From Ridgeia piscesae (taxonomy: Eukaryota; Annelida; Polychaeta; Sabellida; Siboglinidae): a stretch of 64,000 nt of DNA. The notes under the pieces were generated by a model. That model was not told the DNA's origin. It searched no databases and saw nothing but the letters and a program-made list of their open reading frames with translations. The DNA is taken from assembly GCA_025642075.2 (NCBI GenBank), contig JAODUO010000076.1, forward strand, positions 92,501 to 156,500. Direction: 5' to 3'. Below are positions 37,789 to 48,779 of the stretch, piece after piece; positions within the stretch are counted from its first letter, which is position 1, and each line of letters opens with the position of its first letter. Both the position numbers and the translations under genes were made by a program.

Positions 37789-38583
37789 TTAACGTAGAAT
37801 ACAAAATAATGTTGTGCGTTCTGGCAGCATTTTAATATTTGGTCTGGTCATTCGGTCTCCCATCGTATGGTCCTTTACCACATTACCTTGTGCGGTTTCG
37901 AAGTACTGCCATGAAGCAGATAAATCGAATATGACCTTGCACACATTGACATCAGATTCACGATTGTGCTGTTCCTGTACTGACTTGCTAGATCCAACCA
38001 ACGATGACCTGTATGATGCAACACTGCGCCATTTCATCTGACAGCACCGTGAGACTCTTGTGTTTCAAATACATCGTTAACTCCCTTGTAGTGTATCAAC
38101 GCAGGACGAACTTTCACTTGGTCCTTGGAGTATTACACGCTGCTTATTTCCTCCAGAAAATGGCATATGTAGTTCTCGGTGAAATGTATTTTCAAGGTGC
38201 ATTAGGTTTCTGCGAGAGTGTGTTTTAAGAATGGCAAGGTTCTCGTATTGAGTGCGGTTTGGAGGCATCCATGCATTCCAAGAAATCGTCTTTGAAAACA
38301 ACATGAACTTCGAAATAGTCTCTCATAGAAGTGTCATTTTCTTTATGGTAGCATCTTTGTATGGGCGTTGATTTCAAACTTTGGAAAGTTCTTCGCTCGA
38401 TGTATTCGCATCTTTCCCTGGAATGTTCTGTCTTGTTATCTTTCTAGCTTCCAGGGTCAAGTCAGCTGTTTTAACATAGTACATATTGACTGTTTGTTGA
38501 ATATCGAGGCATTTTACTTGAACTTTAAAACAATACAAGTTCAATAGCACTCCAATCACTATAAACAATAGGAAGATATTCAA
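37789..38583 (-). pseudogene. Unrecognised broken protein, type II membrane-like start
   Basis: From 38583 the frame starts MNIFLLFIVIGVLLNLYCFK, a clear membrane anchor close to the N-terminus, followed by a polar stem of about 45 residues. After shifts come MRDYFEVHVVFKDDFLEC (about 38315-38260), LKTHSRRNLMHLENTFHREL (38225-38165) and, from 38037, KVIFDLSASWQYFETAQGN and HTMGDRMTRPNIKM. The layout is that of a Golgi type II enzyme, but I do not recognise the family and give no function. At least three frame changes; it could be one decayed exon or a retrocopy. Confidence 0.35.
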
Positions 38584-38983
38584 GAGATATTACACGCTAC
38601 AATGAAATGATAAATACTCAGAAAACATAGTCATGTGCATTCTACGTTATATATTCTACGGGCACCTGAAACGTAGTATTATGTTGCATGTGTCTGAATG
38701 TGTTGAAATGTTTCTGTTATGAATTCCAATTGCGTTTCGTCGGCTTGATACTATTTGGGTTAATAACAGCATTCCCTTTCAAATGTTACATATGTAAGTG
38801 TGTATTTTACGATATCAATAAATGTGTACTATAATGTTTTGTATGTCCTTTGTGCAAGAATGATACACCATTGGGTAGTTACCATTTTGTTTTTCAGATT
38901 TCTGAATGAATTAAAAGAGCTGCAAGTGATAGCGTGATTCTGAATACAAACATATCTAAGTCTAAGTGGAATTATACAATAGT

Positions 38984-39657
38984 AATCTCTCATTGTGAAG
39001 GGAATCTCACTAGTACAATATCACATTTGTTTGTCGCACATGCATTGCTAAATACAACTTTACCTTTGGTTTTGCCGCAGCAAAACCACTTTCGATTGGA
39101 TCTGGCCCACACGTTGCCGTAAGAACGCCATGGAATGTGTTACAATGGTTCCTTTCCCGCGATAACGTAGAATACCAGATACATCATTTGATATTACTGA
39201 ACCATATGTGATTAAATTAGGTATGTATGTCATGCACAACTATTATTTCCCAAAATAAATAAGGTAATCTCGTATAGTATACTTTGAATATAAACACGGG
39301 AAAAGAATTCTCTCATTATGAAGGAAATCTAGTTAGTACAATATTATCTTTGTTTGTCATGCATGCACTGCTAAATACAAACTTATCTTTGGTTTTGCGA
39401 ATTGCGTGTTAAACCCACCGCAGACCACATTCGTTTGGATCTGGCCTAAACTTTGCCATAGGAAAGCCATGGAATCTTTTTACAATACTTCCTTCCCAGC
39501 GATAACGTAGAATACCGGATAACGTAAAATACACCATTTAGTATTATCGAACCATACGTGATTAAATTAGGTCTCTATTTTATGCACAACTTATATTTCA
39601 CAAAGGAAACAAGGTACCCTCACATAGTACACCTAGATTGTATACTGGGGAAAACAT
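38984..39657 (+). repeat. Tandem pair of ~325-bp units
   Basis: Unit 1 at 38984-39305 and unit 2 at 39306-39657 share AATCTCTCATTGTGAAG-type starts, a central TTGGATCTGGCC, GCGATAACGTAGAATACC and a TATACT...GGGGAAAA end. By eye about 80 percent alike. No coding potential shared by both. Confidence 0.85.
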
Positions 39658-40756
39658 TCCAGTCTTAACGAGGACGCTGTTTTTCTGCCACTTTGATGTC
39701 TTCTGACGATCAGGAAAGTTGACTATGCTCATGTATACGTGTTAAGCAGACATACTTTCCAATCAGATAACACTTCATTGGAACATAGTTTTGATATCAA
39801 TTATGCAACTAACGTAAAATACATGACATCTGTGGACAAGTTATACATGTGTATAATGTAAGGAAAACAGATGCGACTATTTTAGAGAACATCATGAAAT
39901 AATAGGTATGTATTCATAGAATAAACTAAAACATGTAGTTAAGCAGCTAACAGTTACTAAATATTGCAATTACCATCGTTTTTTATACTACCCTATGCTT
40001 GTGGACAAGCCAAAATTGGATTGTTGATGTGGTTCGTAGGCACAACCTCATATACATTATCCTACCACCATGAAAACACAACTATCTCAAGAAAGAGCTA
40101 GCCGAGCTCCATTTGACTACGCCATTTATATCCCTATTAAAGCCATACCACTGATTGTATAGGCCAAAGACACACTATTTGCTACTGGACACATTTTCGG
40201 TAGTTTCAACCATATATATCTGTGTAGGTAAAAGAGCATCAGTGGTGTCTGCATCTGTGTGAGCTGTCACTGCAAGGATAAATTAATGCAATGGTCCCAT
40301 GAATCATTCCTCCACACTTTTTCACAGAATCATGGCATTGAGGACAGACCCTACAGCCAAGCTTTCCATTCATTCGCTGAGGATCACTTAACAGATATGG
40401 GTTGAATTTGGTTCTGGCTCACTCTAACGAAAACTGTATAGAAATGTGACATGAGGGGCAACAATTGCTGTGCCGACTAATAGCTTAACTAACATCTCCT
40501 GGCTTCAGATATATAAAACGAAAATCAATAGCTAGCCTAGATGTTGTGTAATCAGGATAGTTTCAATCAAAATATATTAGTGTATGACACGATTAGCTAG
40601 TATGACACGGGGATTATTTTTTATAAATACATTTTAATAAGAAAACATGCAGCTGATAATATTGTCTGTTGTTAATACTATGAACAACACAATAATACAT
40701 ACAAGCTTGTTTTTTTACTGAATGGGAAGTTATACATTGCAACTGTTGAAAAGAAT
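39658..40756. other. No recognisable gene
   Basis: No convincing frame or repeat. A minus frame at 40799-40614 has no domain. Confidence 0.45.
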
Positions 40757-41345
40757 GTGCGCCTTGAATCTTACAACCTGATCCAGCATTCGTCAACACA
40801 TCAAACTGGACATATAGTTGATATTGAAGTCAGTCAGATTTACGACAACTTCATTATGTCCATTATTGTGCATCCCGAGTCTCTGTCGGACAACCATCGC
40901 ATTGAATTGATACTTACAGGGCTGAAGCCTGCAGTACAAGCCAACACGATTACAAAGCTGGACTGCAGAAACATTGCTGCTCAGGTGCTACGAATCGATA
41001 TCACATCAGCGTTTTGCTGACATGTCATTGTGTGCATGCATATATGACCGGAAAGCAGAGGAATGTGGTGCATATGTGTAAACACTGTTACCCCCCGATT
41101 GCCTCGATAAACATACCCCATGGCGCAAAGTGCTGATAAGAGACACACCACGTGTTAGATCCTCTGCCTGCACATCAGCTAAGGTACAATGTCATCAGAA
41201 CTGTGTATGTTATCACGCGGATCACAAATGTTTGTCTGGTTGAGGTAGTCATGCCAAAGTCGCCGAAGCATGTAACTGTCCGACCACTTTTGAAGAAATA
41301 ATCACAGGAAAAAGACACTCTGAGCAGTTACTCACCTGTGAGTAA
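40757..41345 (+). pseudogene. Unrecognised ORF followed by a CXC-like cysteine-rich segment
   Basis: An 88-codon plus frame (40757-41020; IVDIEVSQIYDNFIMSIIVH and ELILTGLKPAVQ) is followed, in another frame, by TPRVRSSACTSAKVQCHQNC and CVCYHADHKCLSG (41145-41235) and EACNCPTTFEEI (about 41270-41300). The spacing Cys-x6-Cys-x3-Cys-x-Cys-x6-Cys recalls a CXC domain of the kind found with transposon nucleases and transposases. One or more stops. The link between the two parts is inference. Confidence 0.3.
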
Positions 41346-41697
41346 CCTCACTCAATTACACAAAGTAAACTGATAAAATGGTCGCGCTTAGGATAATGAC
41401 GCATGTTTCTGATCAGCAAATGGTTGAGTGCTTTCAGTCGACGTATCGGTAAAAAGCATTCGACTGAAACTGTGCTTCTGTACTTTACAAATGCCGTCAA
41501 AACAGCAATGGACAAGATATTATTTTGGTTCTCTTTTAGGAAATTAACTTGGAGCATACGTTTCGACAACATCGGCTAAAGGTCTTGGTAAAGTACTGGT
41601 GTCACGCGTGTTGGCTCAGATTTTGGCGGGATAATTTGGTTGTAGATGGCATGCAGGTACTATCCTTGATCTCTCCTCATAGTATGGACTTTCTGTT

Positions 41698-41699
<2 letters not shown>

Positions 41700-41777
<78 letters not shown>
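41700..41777. repeat. (TA)n microsatellite inside the Penelope relic
   Basis: About 77 bp of pure TA interrupting the coding relic close to its C-terminus. Confidence 0.97.
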
Positions 41778-41780
<3 letters not shown>

Positions 41781-41891
41781 CTCCTTCACTTTTCTCTTGT
41801 GCCAGTTGGATTCCGGGTCAATACTTTGGTGTTATCAATGGACATTGAATGACCTCGTGGCCCGACAATGGCCTCCTGTTCCTATTCGTTT

Positions 41892-41913
41892 TACGTGTGT
41901 GTGTGTGTGTGTG
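41892..41913. repeat. (GT)n run inside the endonuclease relic
   Basis: About 20 bp of GT immediately after the YIGET coding segment. Confidence 0.95.
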
Positions 41914-42328
41914 TCTTTGAAACTGTTAGTTTCGCCAATGTATGTGTGACTGCTGTCGTTGTCACACGTGGTGTTGTAAATGGTTCCACATTGGTGTTCT
42001 TTCGGTGTTTTGTCTTTAGGGTGTACTACCATCGAACGGATGTTGTTAGCCGGCTTGTGGTACATGTGCACGTTGTGTGACGTAAAATCGACGAAGTTGT
42101 TCTGATAACGCTGCTTCGTATGGTAGTCCCAACATAGGACGGGGCGGGTTGTTGTTCGTACTAGGTGATCGTTTTGCACTAGGTGGTGGAGGTGCAAGCG
42201 CCCATTCTGGGTATATATTGATCCTCGGGGCATTGTGGACGCGTGCCAGTTATGTTTTCTTGTCTTCAGCTATGATGTCAAACTGCTGTGCCTTGTTCGT
42301 GAGGGTGCGTACAACAGAACGTTTGTAG

Positions 42329-42388
42329 AACCAAATTATCCCGACGAAACCTGAGCCAACACACGGGATACCAGTACGTGACCAAGAC
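42329..42388 (+). repeat. Inverted copy of the Penelope 3' end
   Basis: Sixty bases here (AACCAAATTATCCCGACGAA onward) match the reverse complement of 41581-41643 at about 85 percent, so the element's C-terminal end is present in opposite orientations at the two sides. Penelope-like elements are known for such inverted terminal copies. Confidence 0.75.
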
Positions 42389-42426
42389 ACACAGCTGGTG
42401 AATCGAAATTTAACCTGGTCCAAATC

Positions 42427-43370
42427 TTGGTTCTAGTTTATGTTAGTTCTACCACTGATAGGCAAATTGACATTAAGAAACAAGTGTCTCAACCATCCAG
42501 TGCTGACTATTCTTATCTGGGCAACTTAAATCAAATTAGCCGCTTTCTTCACATATCGACAAAGGAACGCATGGTCAATGCCAATAGCACATCGTGGTTT
42601 CACTACTGTAGCACATTTATTTGGTATGTCTGCAGTTAACACCGCCCATCTACAGCGAATACACAACTGTCATGTTGATTCAGCGTTGTCCGCGTAGCGA
42701 CAGGGCCGCACCCTTGTTACGCGAACTCCAGTGGCTTTCCACTGTGCGTATAATTGTTGTTTAGCTACTTGTACTCACTTAAAAGCTACGCACAACACGC
42801 CAGTGTGCGAATAACAACAAACAAAAGAACTGCACTGTGTGATCCGTAACATGTTGGAGGTGAAGCGTACTCGTACAAAGGTTGAGAATGGCTCGTTCGC
42901 TGTGGTTGCTGCGTTTGTATGAAACACTTTACCAACTGTTATTAAAATTTATGATATGCCAACTTCAAATATCGAGTGAAGACACATGTCTTTTGTATTC
43001 GATATTATATTTGGTGTAATTCGACGTGAACGTAATATTTGACTACATTAGTTATTATTATTAATCATACGTATACATTCAATTATCACTACTGTGGTCA
43101 TGGAATTATTTGCTAGATTTATTATTATTAGTATGAGTAATAGGTAAGTTAAATATTTACGTATTTCTTAATTTTTAGAAATTCTACATTATATAATACT
43201 GTTTTATTATTTATACACATATATTTGTATTATATATTTTTAAATATTAATATTTTTCTTATTGTACATTATGATGTTTATGTATTATAAATAGTAATAT
43301 ATTGTGAAGCGCCAAGGACAATTATGGATTTAGCATTACATCAAATGAAATATATTATTATTATTGTAGT
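42427..43370 (+). pseudogene. LINE RT C-terminal relic with 3' tail
   Basis: The plus frame has TTDRQIDIKKQ and NLNQISRFLHISTKERMVNA (42450-42575), the helix region after the RT palm. Later come RSDRAAPLLRELQWL (42690-42740) and, after frame changes, KRTRTKVENGSF (42862-42895) with WNTLP-like coding. The tail TGTGAAGCGCCAAGGACAAT (43302-43321) before an ATTATTATT run is LINE 3'-end-like. It abuts the inverted Penelope copy upstream and lies just downstream (minus sense) of the exon at 43405. Confidence 0.7.
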
Positions 43371-43404
43371 AATCGACGATAAGCTATCGTGTTATTGCCC
43401 ATAC

Positions 43405-43594
43405 CTGTAGCACTACTATACAGTGGCGTTGATAATCTGACATCGTCTTGACTATTCGGATCTGCAATGAATCGGAAGAACGGACGCATTGCATCGTACA
43501 GTGGTTTTCTCAACTTGTCTGTTCTTGATTCACCAGCGCTAATAAACAGTCGACCCGTAATCTTTGTGTTGATAGACAGTTGCATTCCAGCATT
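43405..43594 (-). CDS. VWA/Cache gene exon: between VWA and Cache
   Basis: 190 nt. The acceptor is GTGCTTATGTTTAG and the donor GCTACAG/GTATGG. It starts in phase 0, as needed after 51404-51459, and ends with one base. It encodes NAGMQLSINTKITGRLFISA, then a charged stretch, then FFRFIADPNSQDDVRLSTPL ending YSSATG. The segment before 'Thr-Pro-Tyr/Leu-Tyr-x4-Gly' corresponds to the part of alpha2delta proteins that leads into the Cache domain. The next exon should begin with two bases and carry the Gly-Val-Val-Gly-Val-Asp strand, but it was not located. Confidence 0.8.
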
Positions 43595-44773
43595 CTAAAC
43601 ATAAGCACGACATCATATATAAATGTTCAAGCATATATACATATTGGTGGATAATCAGCATGAAGCTAACATTGATTTCAAGTTGGTGCAAACGTTTAAT
43701 GTTCGATGTCACGTGAAAGTTTGTAGCCTAAATATGATTTGTCAGAATGTACAAAACTCACCCCTACGAACGTTTTTCTGACATAAACACGTGTGTTTTC
43801 CTATTTGTAATCAAGCTATTTACCTACTAAATATTTACAAATATTATCATTCTACTGGTTCTCTATAGTTCTACTCATGATCCAGCCAATCGTTCAATTT
43901 AGATAACATTCCAAAAGAAAGCCTACACTCCTACAAACATATATAATTGTTAACGTTAATTTCTTAGAAGTTTCAGAGAAATACTATTTCATTCATGTTT
44001 GTACTGTTTATTACAAAGTAACATGACAAATATACGAGGAATTTCGAGCATTGTGTCTTCAACATACATATACACGTCACTCAGCCGACCACTCATGCTC
44101 ACGCATAAATATACAACGAGAAACATAAATAAGACTGAACGCTACAATGGTAATGAGCAAACGGGATTGTATTCTTATAGGCTTTTAACCATGTGCAATG
44201 GAAATACCTACAAAGAATGGGGAATGATGACTAAACATGTTTAGATTGATAACATGACTATATCCTTTCTCGACTTATACTGGAACCGGTCTAGAGAGAG
44301 GATGTGTTAGGCATAAGTTTGGCCTTGCAGAATGATAATGTCAACATTATGTAAACCACTGGGGAGTAGATTCCAACCAGATTCAGTTTAGCATCAACTA
44401 AAAACAAAGGAGAAAAAGATAGGACAAGTAAATATGCAGTACAGGATACATTTCTATGAAAGCATGGAATATATAAAAGCATGAGGTAACATTTAACAAA
44501 GATTCACTGGAATAACACTCTGAGGAATGTACAGCAACATAATGCTGAACTATCTTGATGAGTAAAAATGAGTGCATCATCAATAATTTGTTACCTTGAA
44601 AAAACAAGGGAATTAGTTCAAAAAGAAATACTTCTCGAAAGAAGCCCTTCAACCATTAAACAGACCCGTTGTTAGATTGGCCGATCCACCCCAAACGGCA
44701 CAGTTTGGACGACGTAGGCTTCGTTTAACCTCCGTGAGGTGGCAGCACTTTTCGGTCCCTCAAAGTATAATAT
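43595..44773. other. No recognisable gene (intron)
   Basis: Several short frames on both strands (43999-44244 plus; 44652-44291 minus) with no motif. Confidence 0.5.
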
Positions 44774-44840
44774 TCTCGGCGAAGTTAAGCAAGCCTAACG
44801 ACCAGGCCGGCGCTTGTCGTTGAGGCTGTTTATGGAATAC
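44774..44840 (+). pseudogene. Possible 5S rRNA-derived fragment
   Basis: TTCTCGGCGAAGTTAAGCAA ... CCAGG ... CTTG ... TATGGAATAC has the words and nearly the spacing (60 against 57 bases) of the internal promoter half of 5S rRNA (TCGGAAGCTAAGCA to CTGGGAATAC). The 5' half is not convincing. It could be a 5S-derived SINE remnant or chance. Confidence 0.3.
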
Positions 44841-47285
44841 TCTCGCGCATGCAAATTCGTTTCAGCCTATGATGCGGTCCCATTTCTCGAGCGACTTAGG
44901 AACTTTTTAGCGCAAATGTTTTTATCAAAAACATCGTAGATTACGAGTTTATTGTAAGTGCTGTCTCGAAATAGTCACGATACGAATATTCGCAAATGAT
45001 CCGCGAAAGGTAAGGCAATACCATGTGTAGCGCAACGAGTATTTCGGATTGAGATTTTTCCGTTAGTTTGGGGCTACAACGTCGCCAATTAATAAATATT
45101 GTGTAACTTGGTAACATTGATGTGCATTTGTCAATTTTCTTTGATTATTGTAATTGCATGCAAAATATCAACAAGCAAGTCTTCCAGCCCCTAAACGGGA
45201 CCAATTAGTAATTGACCGAATTAAATTAATTGGCAAATTGACTGCGTGCAATTATTTTATTCCTGCTCATATCTTAAATAAGCTCGTGTAATTTCACTAG
45301 AACCCTATTCTCAGTCCTACAATAACACTGCAAGGTACAGTCGAATGCAATGGCGTGATAATATATTGTATTTTCAAAAACAAAATACATTATTTCTTTA
45401 TAATGTTTATAAAATAGTTCAAACACCCTGGAAATGATTATAAAATATCAATATTATTATACGATTTGGATATGTGAAAGTTCCATAATGGCAATGTCAG
45501 AGACATTCGGAATGCATGTCAAAATTTGTTGTCAAATAATCTGACCCCATCGTATGTCGCTCAGGGAAGGAATGCATTGCTCAAGGGAAGGGAAGAATGT
45601 ATTGCTCAAAGCGCTTTACACTTTACCTCTTGAATTTACCACTATCTCGGCTTCCAGCCATGCTGCTAGTAATGCGCAAAGACTATTCGTACACAAATAT
45701 GCACGACTGTCAATAGCTAGGTACTCATCGCACAGCATAATGAACAGGCTTAATAATTTAGTGAAAATTTGGCCAAGATTTCATATGGCAGCATACAATT
45801 CGAGTAGGGTTCTCATTGTCGAGAGTCCGAAGCTTTTTCCACTGCACCATTGCGGTACCATTGCAAAATGATGGGTAACAAAGGTTCGCTCCATTTTTGT
45901 GAGATATGTTTCTTCGGAAATAATTTATATCGGGAAATGCTATATTGAGTGCATCGATAGTGTGACAACACATTTTTATTGACTGCATCGTTTTTATTTA
46001 TGAATAGTTATCATCAAAACATTGTCAGTATCATATAAAGGTATACATTATATAAATGTACCCACATTATACGTGTTTGACTACACCAACGTTTGTGTCT
46101 ATAAAATTACACAAAACGAATAAAATATGGGATTTTACCTAGAGTAACCCTGAATCACACTATATTTTATGTACATCAAATAATAAAAACATGCAATTGC
46201 CAATAATCCCATCCATTTTCTTGCCAGTGTGACACAACATTATTATTGTGTTCTTACCTTACAGTTGGTTTACATATGTGTTATACAGTGCACCACATAT
46301 AAATTATGTATCTTGTTTAAATAAATGTCATTGATTAACATTTATGAAAATGATGTTAAATGAAAAGTGTAATAATAATATCAGAAGTCATACAATTAAG
46401 AAAACAAGAAACACCATTGATACTAATACTCAAATGAATGGCTTACTGTATAATGATATGTCAGTACACAAACATAAGACAGATAGTACTTAATATTTCC
46501 TAGAATATGTTAAATCAGAATTCAAAGAGACTGATGTAAATATAGATGTAATGTGAATGTATACAGATCTTCCTAGATTTCGTAGCATGTTCAGTTTTTC
46601 AGACCTCGGGCGCAAGAAGTCCATAATCATGTACTACAGTACACACGTTTACACTAGCATAATGCAGTGCCAGCAGCCTGGCTAACAAGTTTATTGATAT
46701 TTTGAGCTTGTTATACGGACATGTACTAACCATCTCAACAAATGTTTCTATAATCAGAACATATAAGTTGCAAACTTCCAAAATAAGGAGATTGCCTTTG
46801 TGCAAATGTTTCCACGCTGGCTTAGCTCGTCCCTCACCATCTCAGCAATCCAGCCTCATCAGCCCCAGTTAAAAGGCTATTTAGCATAGCTGAGAAAGTA
46901 TTCCACCCTAAATGGTGTAGCCTGATAGCGTCAACATTTGCACTCATGAATGTTAATGAATTTCAGTGTTGATTTTTCGAGTTGTCCTCATAAAACATTG
47001 ATAAACTGCCATTGCATATTCAGTTGTCTTTAATTGTATAAATTACTGGTAGATTAATGAATCAGTTTTATATATACAGGCGTACTAATATTTTATGTTG
47101 TTTAATGTAGCCGTATTTAAAAAAAGAACGTACTCGTCCTCAGCTCTTAGCAGTGTACTTACACTACTAACTTGTACTCATCCATGCTTTAGTAGTCATT
47201 ATATGTGTACTCATGAACATGTACTTAGATCCAGGTCTGCAATGTATATCCGATAGCTTTGCAGAAGAACGAAATCTGCCACATT
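44841..47285. other. No recognisable gene (intron)
   Basis: A 105-codon plus frame at 45554-45871 and a 76-codon minus frame at 45988-45758 overlap each other, and neither has a known domain. Otherwise AT-rich. Confidence 0.45.
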
Positions 47286-47783
47286 TTACATCATATTGCA
47301 GAATATGATGTCATTGGAATCAAATGTTAATATATTTGCTGGAATACCACATGGATTCACCGAATTTGTGATCACTTCACACAGATTCGGTACCGGGAGG
47401 GACGGGGGCAACCGATAGTCGAAATATGGGGGGGCATACATGGTTGTGCTCCCCCAGTAAATCTGAAATAATGCGGCGATGCTGAGACGGGTGTGAAAAT
47501 GTGCGAAGAGTATATACATACACCTGAAAACATGGGAAAATGGGGGCAAAGCGATCAAAGATATTTTGTTTGGGGAACAGACAAAATGGTTATGTCCCTC
47601 GTTCAAACTGCAGCAAGAAAATTTAGGGTGCAATGGCAACAATAATTTTCCAGCAGCACCCGTCTTCTGATATATGTCCTGAGTGAGACACGTGGACACA
47701 GTGAGACGAGAAGCTTGCTGCGGCGCGAAAAAATTGTGAAGGCAGATTGGTGCTGAAGCTCCGGCAATTAATTGCCCTCCCAA
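47286..47783 (-). other. Unexplained 165-codon open frame
   Basis: Open from 47783 to 47286, long for this AT-rich sequence, with a sequence rich in Cys, His, Phe and Pro (for example CMYILFAHFHTRLSIAALFQ). No signal peptide, domain or codon pattern persuades me it is a gene; it may be part of a dispersed repeat. Confidence 0.2.
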
Positions 47784-48094
47784 ATGATATTAGTTCCCAC
47801 ATGATTGTCACTTCAGACTGATCTGTAGGTAATTATAGTGCTGCAGCATGTCCACTTGTAATTTGAATCTTTTAAACATTAAGTTGCAGCAGGACTCTAT
47901 TCCCATCTAGCTGTTTCTCTGAAAACACGTACATATTATGTGTTTAAGATAAAACACATAATAATAATTAGAACATTTGTAATACACAATATGTATATCA
48001 CGAACAGCAAGGACAATAAGCAGAACCTGGTACATTTGTGTCTATTGACTATCAACAGTCAATGCAGGAGAGATCTTGACGAAGGAGACTCGTG

Positions 48095-48650
48095 ACGATG
48101 GAGCATTTTGGTAATGAGTTCACCACGATGTTCTATCTCATTGATGTGGCTAACTCTGGCACAAGCATGATCTGTGTACTTAGCGAAGACACAAAACGTG
48201 TTTGTCCTACTGGTATGTTGGGTGTATCTGGAGGAAATGGAGTGCAATGTGCAGATGGAGCGGTGGGATATGACAATGCTGGGTCTGCACTAGCAAGGCA
48301 TGCATGCCCTCACCAATTGCGACATGAACTCATATTCATGCACCAAAGACAAGATCAATGTGTTAAACACCTTGCTCACTGATGAGTTCCCAGCATAATG
48401 CACTGGGGGAAGTGGGCGCAACGAAGGCAAAAGCAAATTTTTGTCGCACTGTATGGCCAGTCCCAAAGTCAAAGCCCTGCTCCAACATCAGCTAACCTGT
48501 TCCTCTACATGCTGCGGGCCAACCTTCTAGGCCACGCTGTGAAAAGCGGCAGACCAGCAAGCCCCACCTAACGAGTCAGCAGATATCACTCAGTTCGGCT
48601 AGGAGATATGGGATGGCGTCCAGGCTCCTGCTATTGCTTAGGCTGACCTG
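48095..48650 (+). pseudogene. PIN/FEN1-like nuclease relic, second copy
   Basis: Plus strand, two frames. FYLIDVANSGTSMICVLSED (48130-48190) then, shifted by one base, VFVLLVCWVYLEEMECNVQM (48200-48260). Then MHALTNCDMNSYSCTKDKIN and VLNTLLTDEFP (48300-48395), LSHCMASPK, and KAADQQAPPNESADITQFG (48540-48600). Order and spacing follow the 3683-3000 part of the copy at 2702-6270, including the KAADQ(Q/H)APP segment. The catalytic motifs are all damaged: HDEAD is NEF, DDTD is EDTK and GCD is NCD. No inverted ends recognised. Confidence 0.65.
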
Positions 48651-48771
48651 TTTTTTCTTTTCGTGAACAAATGTGTCAAATATTGTAAGATTATCCATTT
48701 ATATTCATAAATAAATTCAAATATAATTTCATAGAAGTTTATATTTGTTGTTCGCCAAGAGGTAGACTTTG

Positions 48772-48779
48772 ACCATTAC
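48772..48779. repeat. Target site duplication, left
   Basis: ACCATTAC directly before the CAGAGATGGAGT terminus. Exact match to 50411-50418. Confidence 0.85.

Larger units (their letters stand above)
41555..42240 (-). pseudogene. Penelope-like element, GIY-YIG endonuclease end
   Basis: The minus frame from 42233 gives VHPKDKTPKEHQCGTIYNTT and HTYIGETNSF, the GIY-YIG endonuclease typical of Penelope-like retroelements, then GGHCRATRSFNV. After shifts come SIDNTKVLT (41820), a (TA)n tract where EAI... should continue, and RDQG...AIYNQIIPPKSEPTRV (about 41665-41600), the usual C-terminus. A (GT)n run at 41894-41913 replaces several residues just after YIGET. The RT part is not present. Confidence 0.8.
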
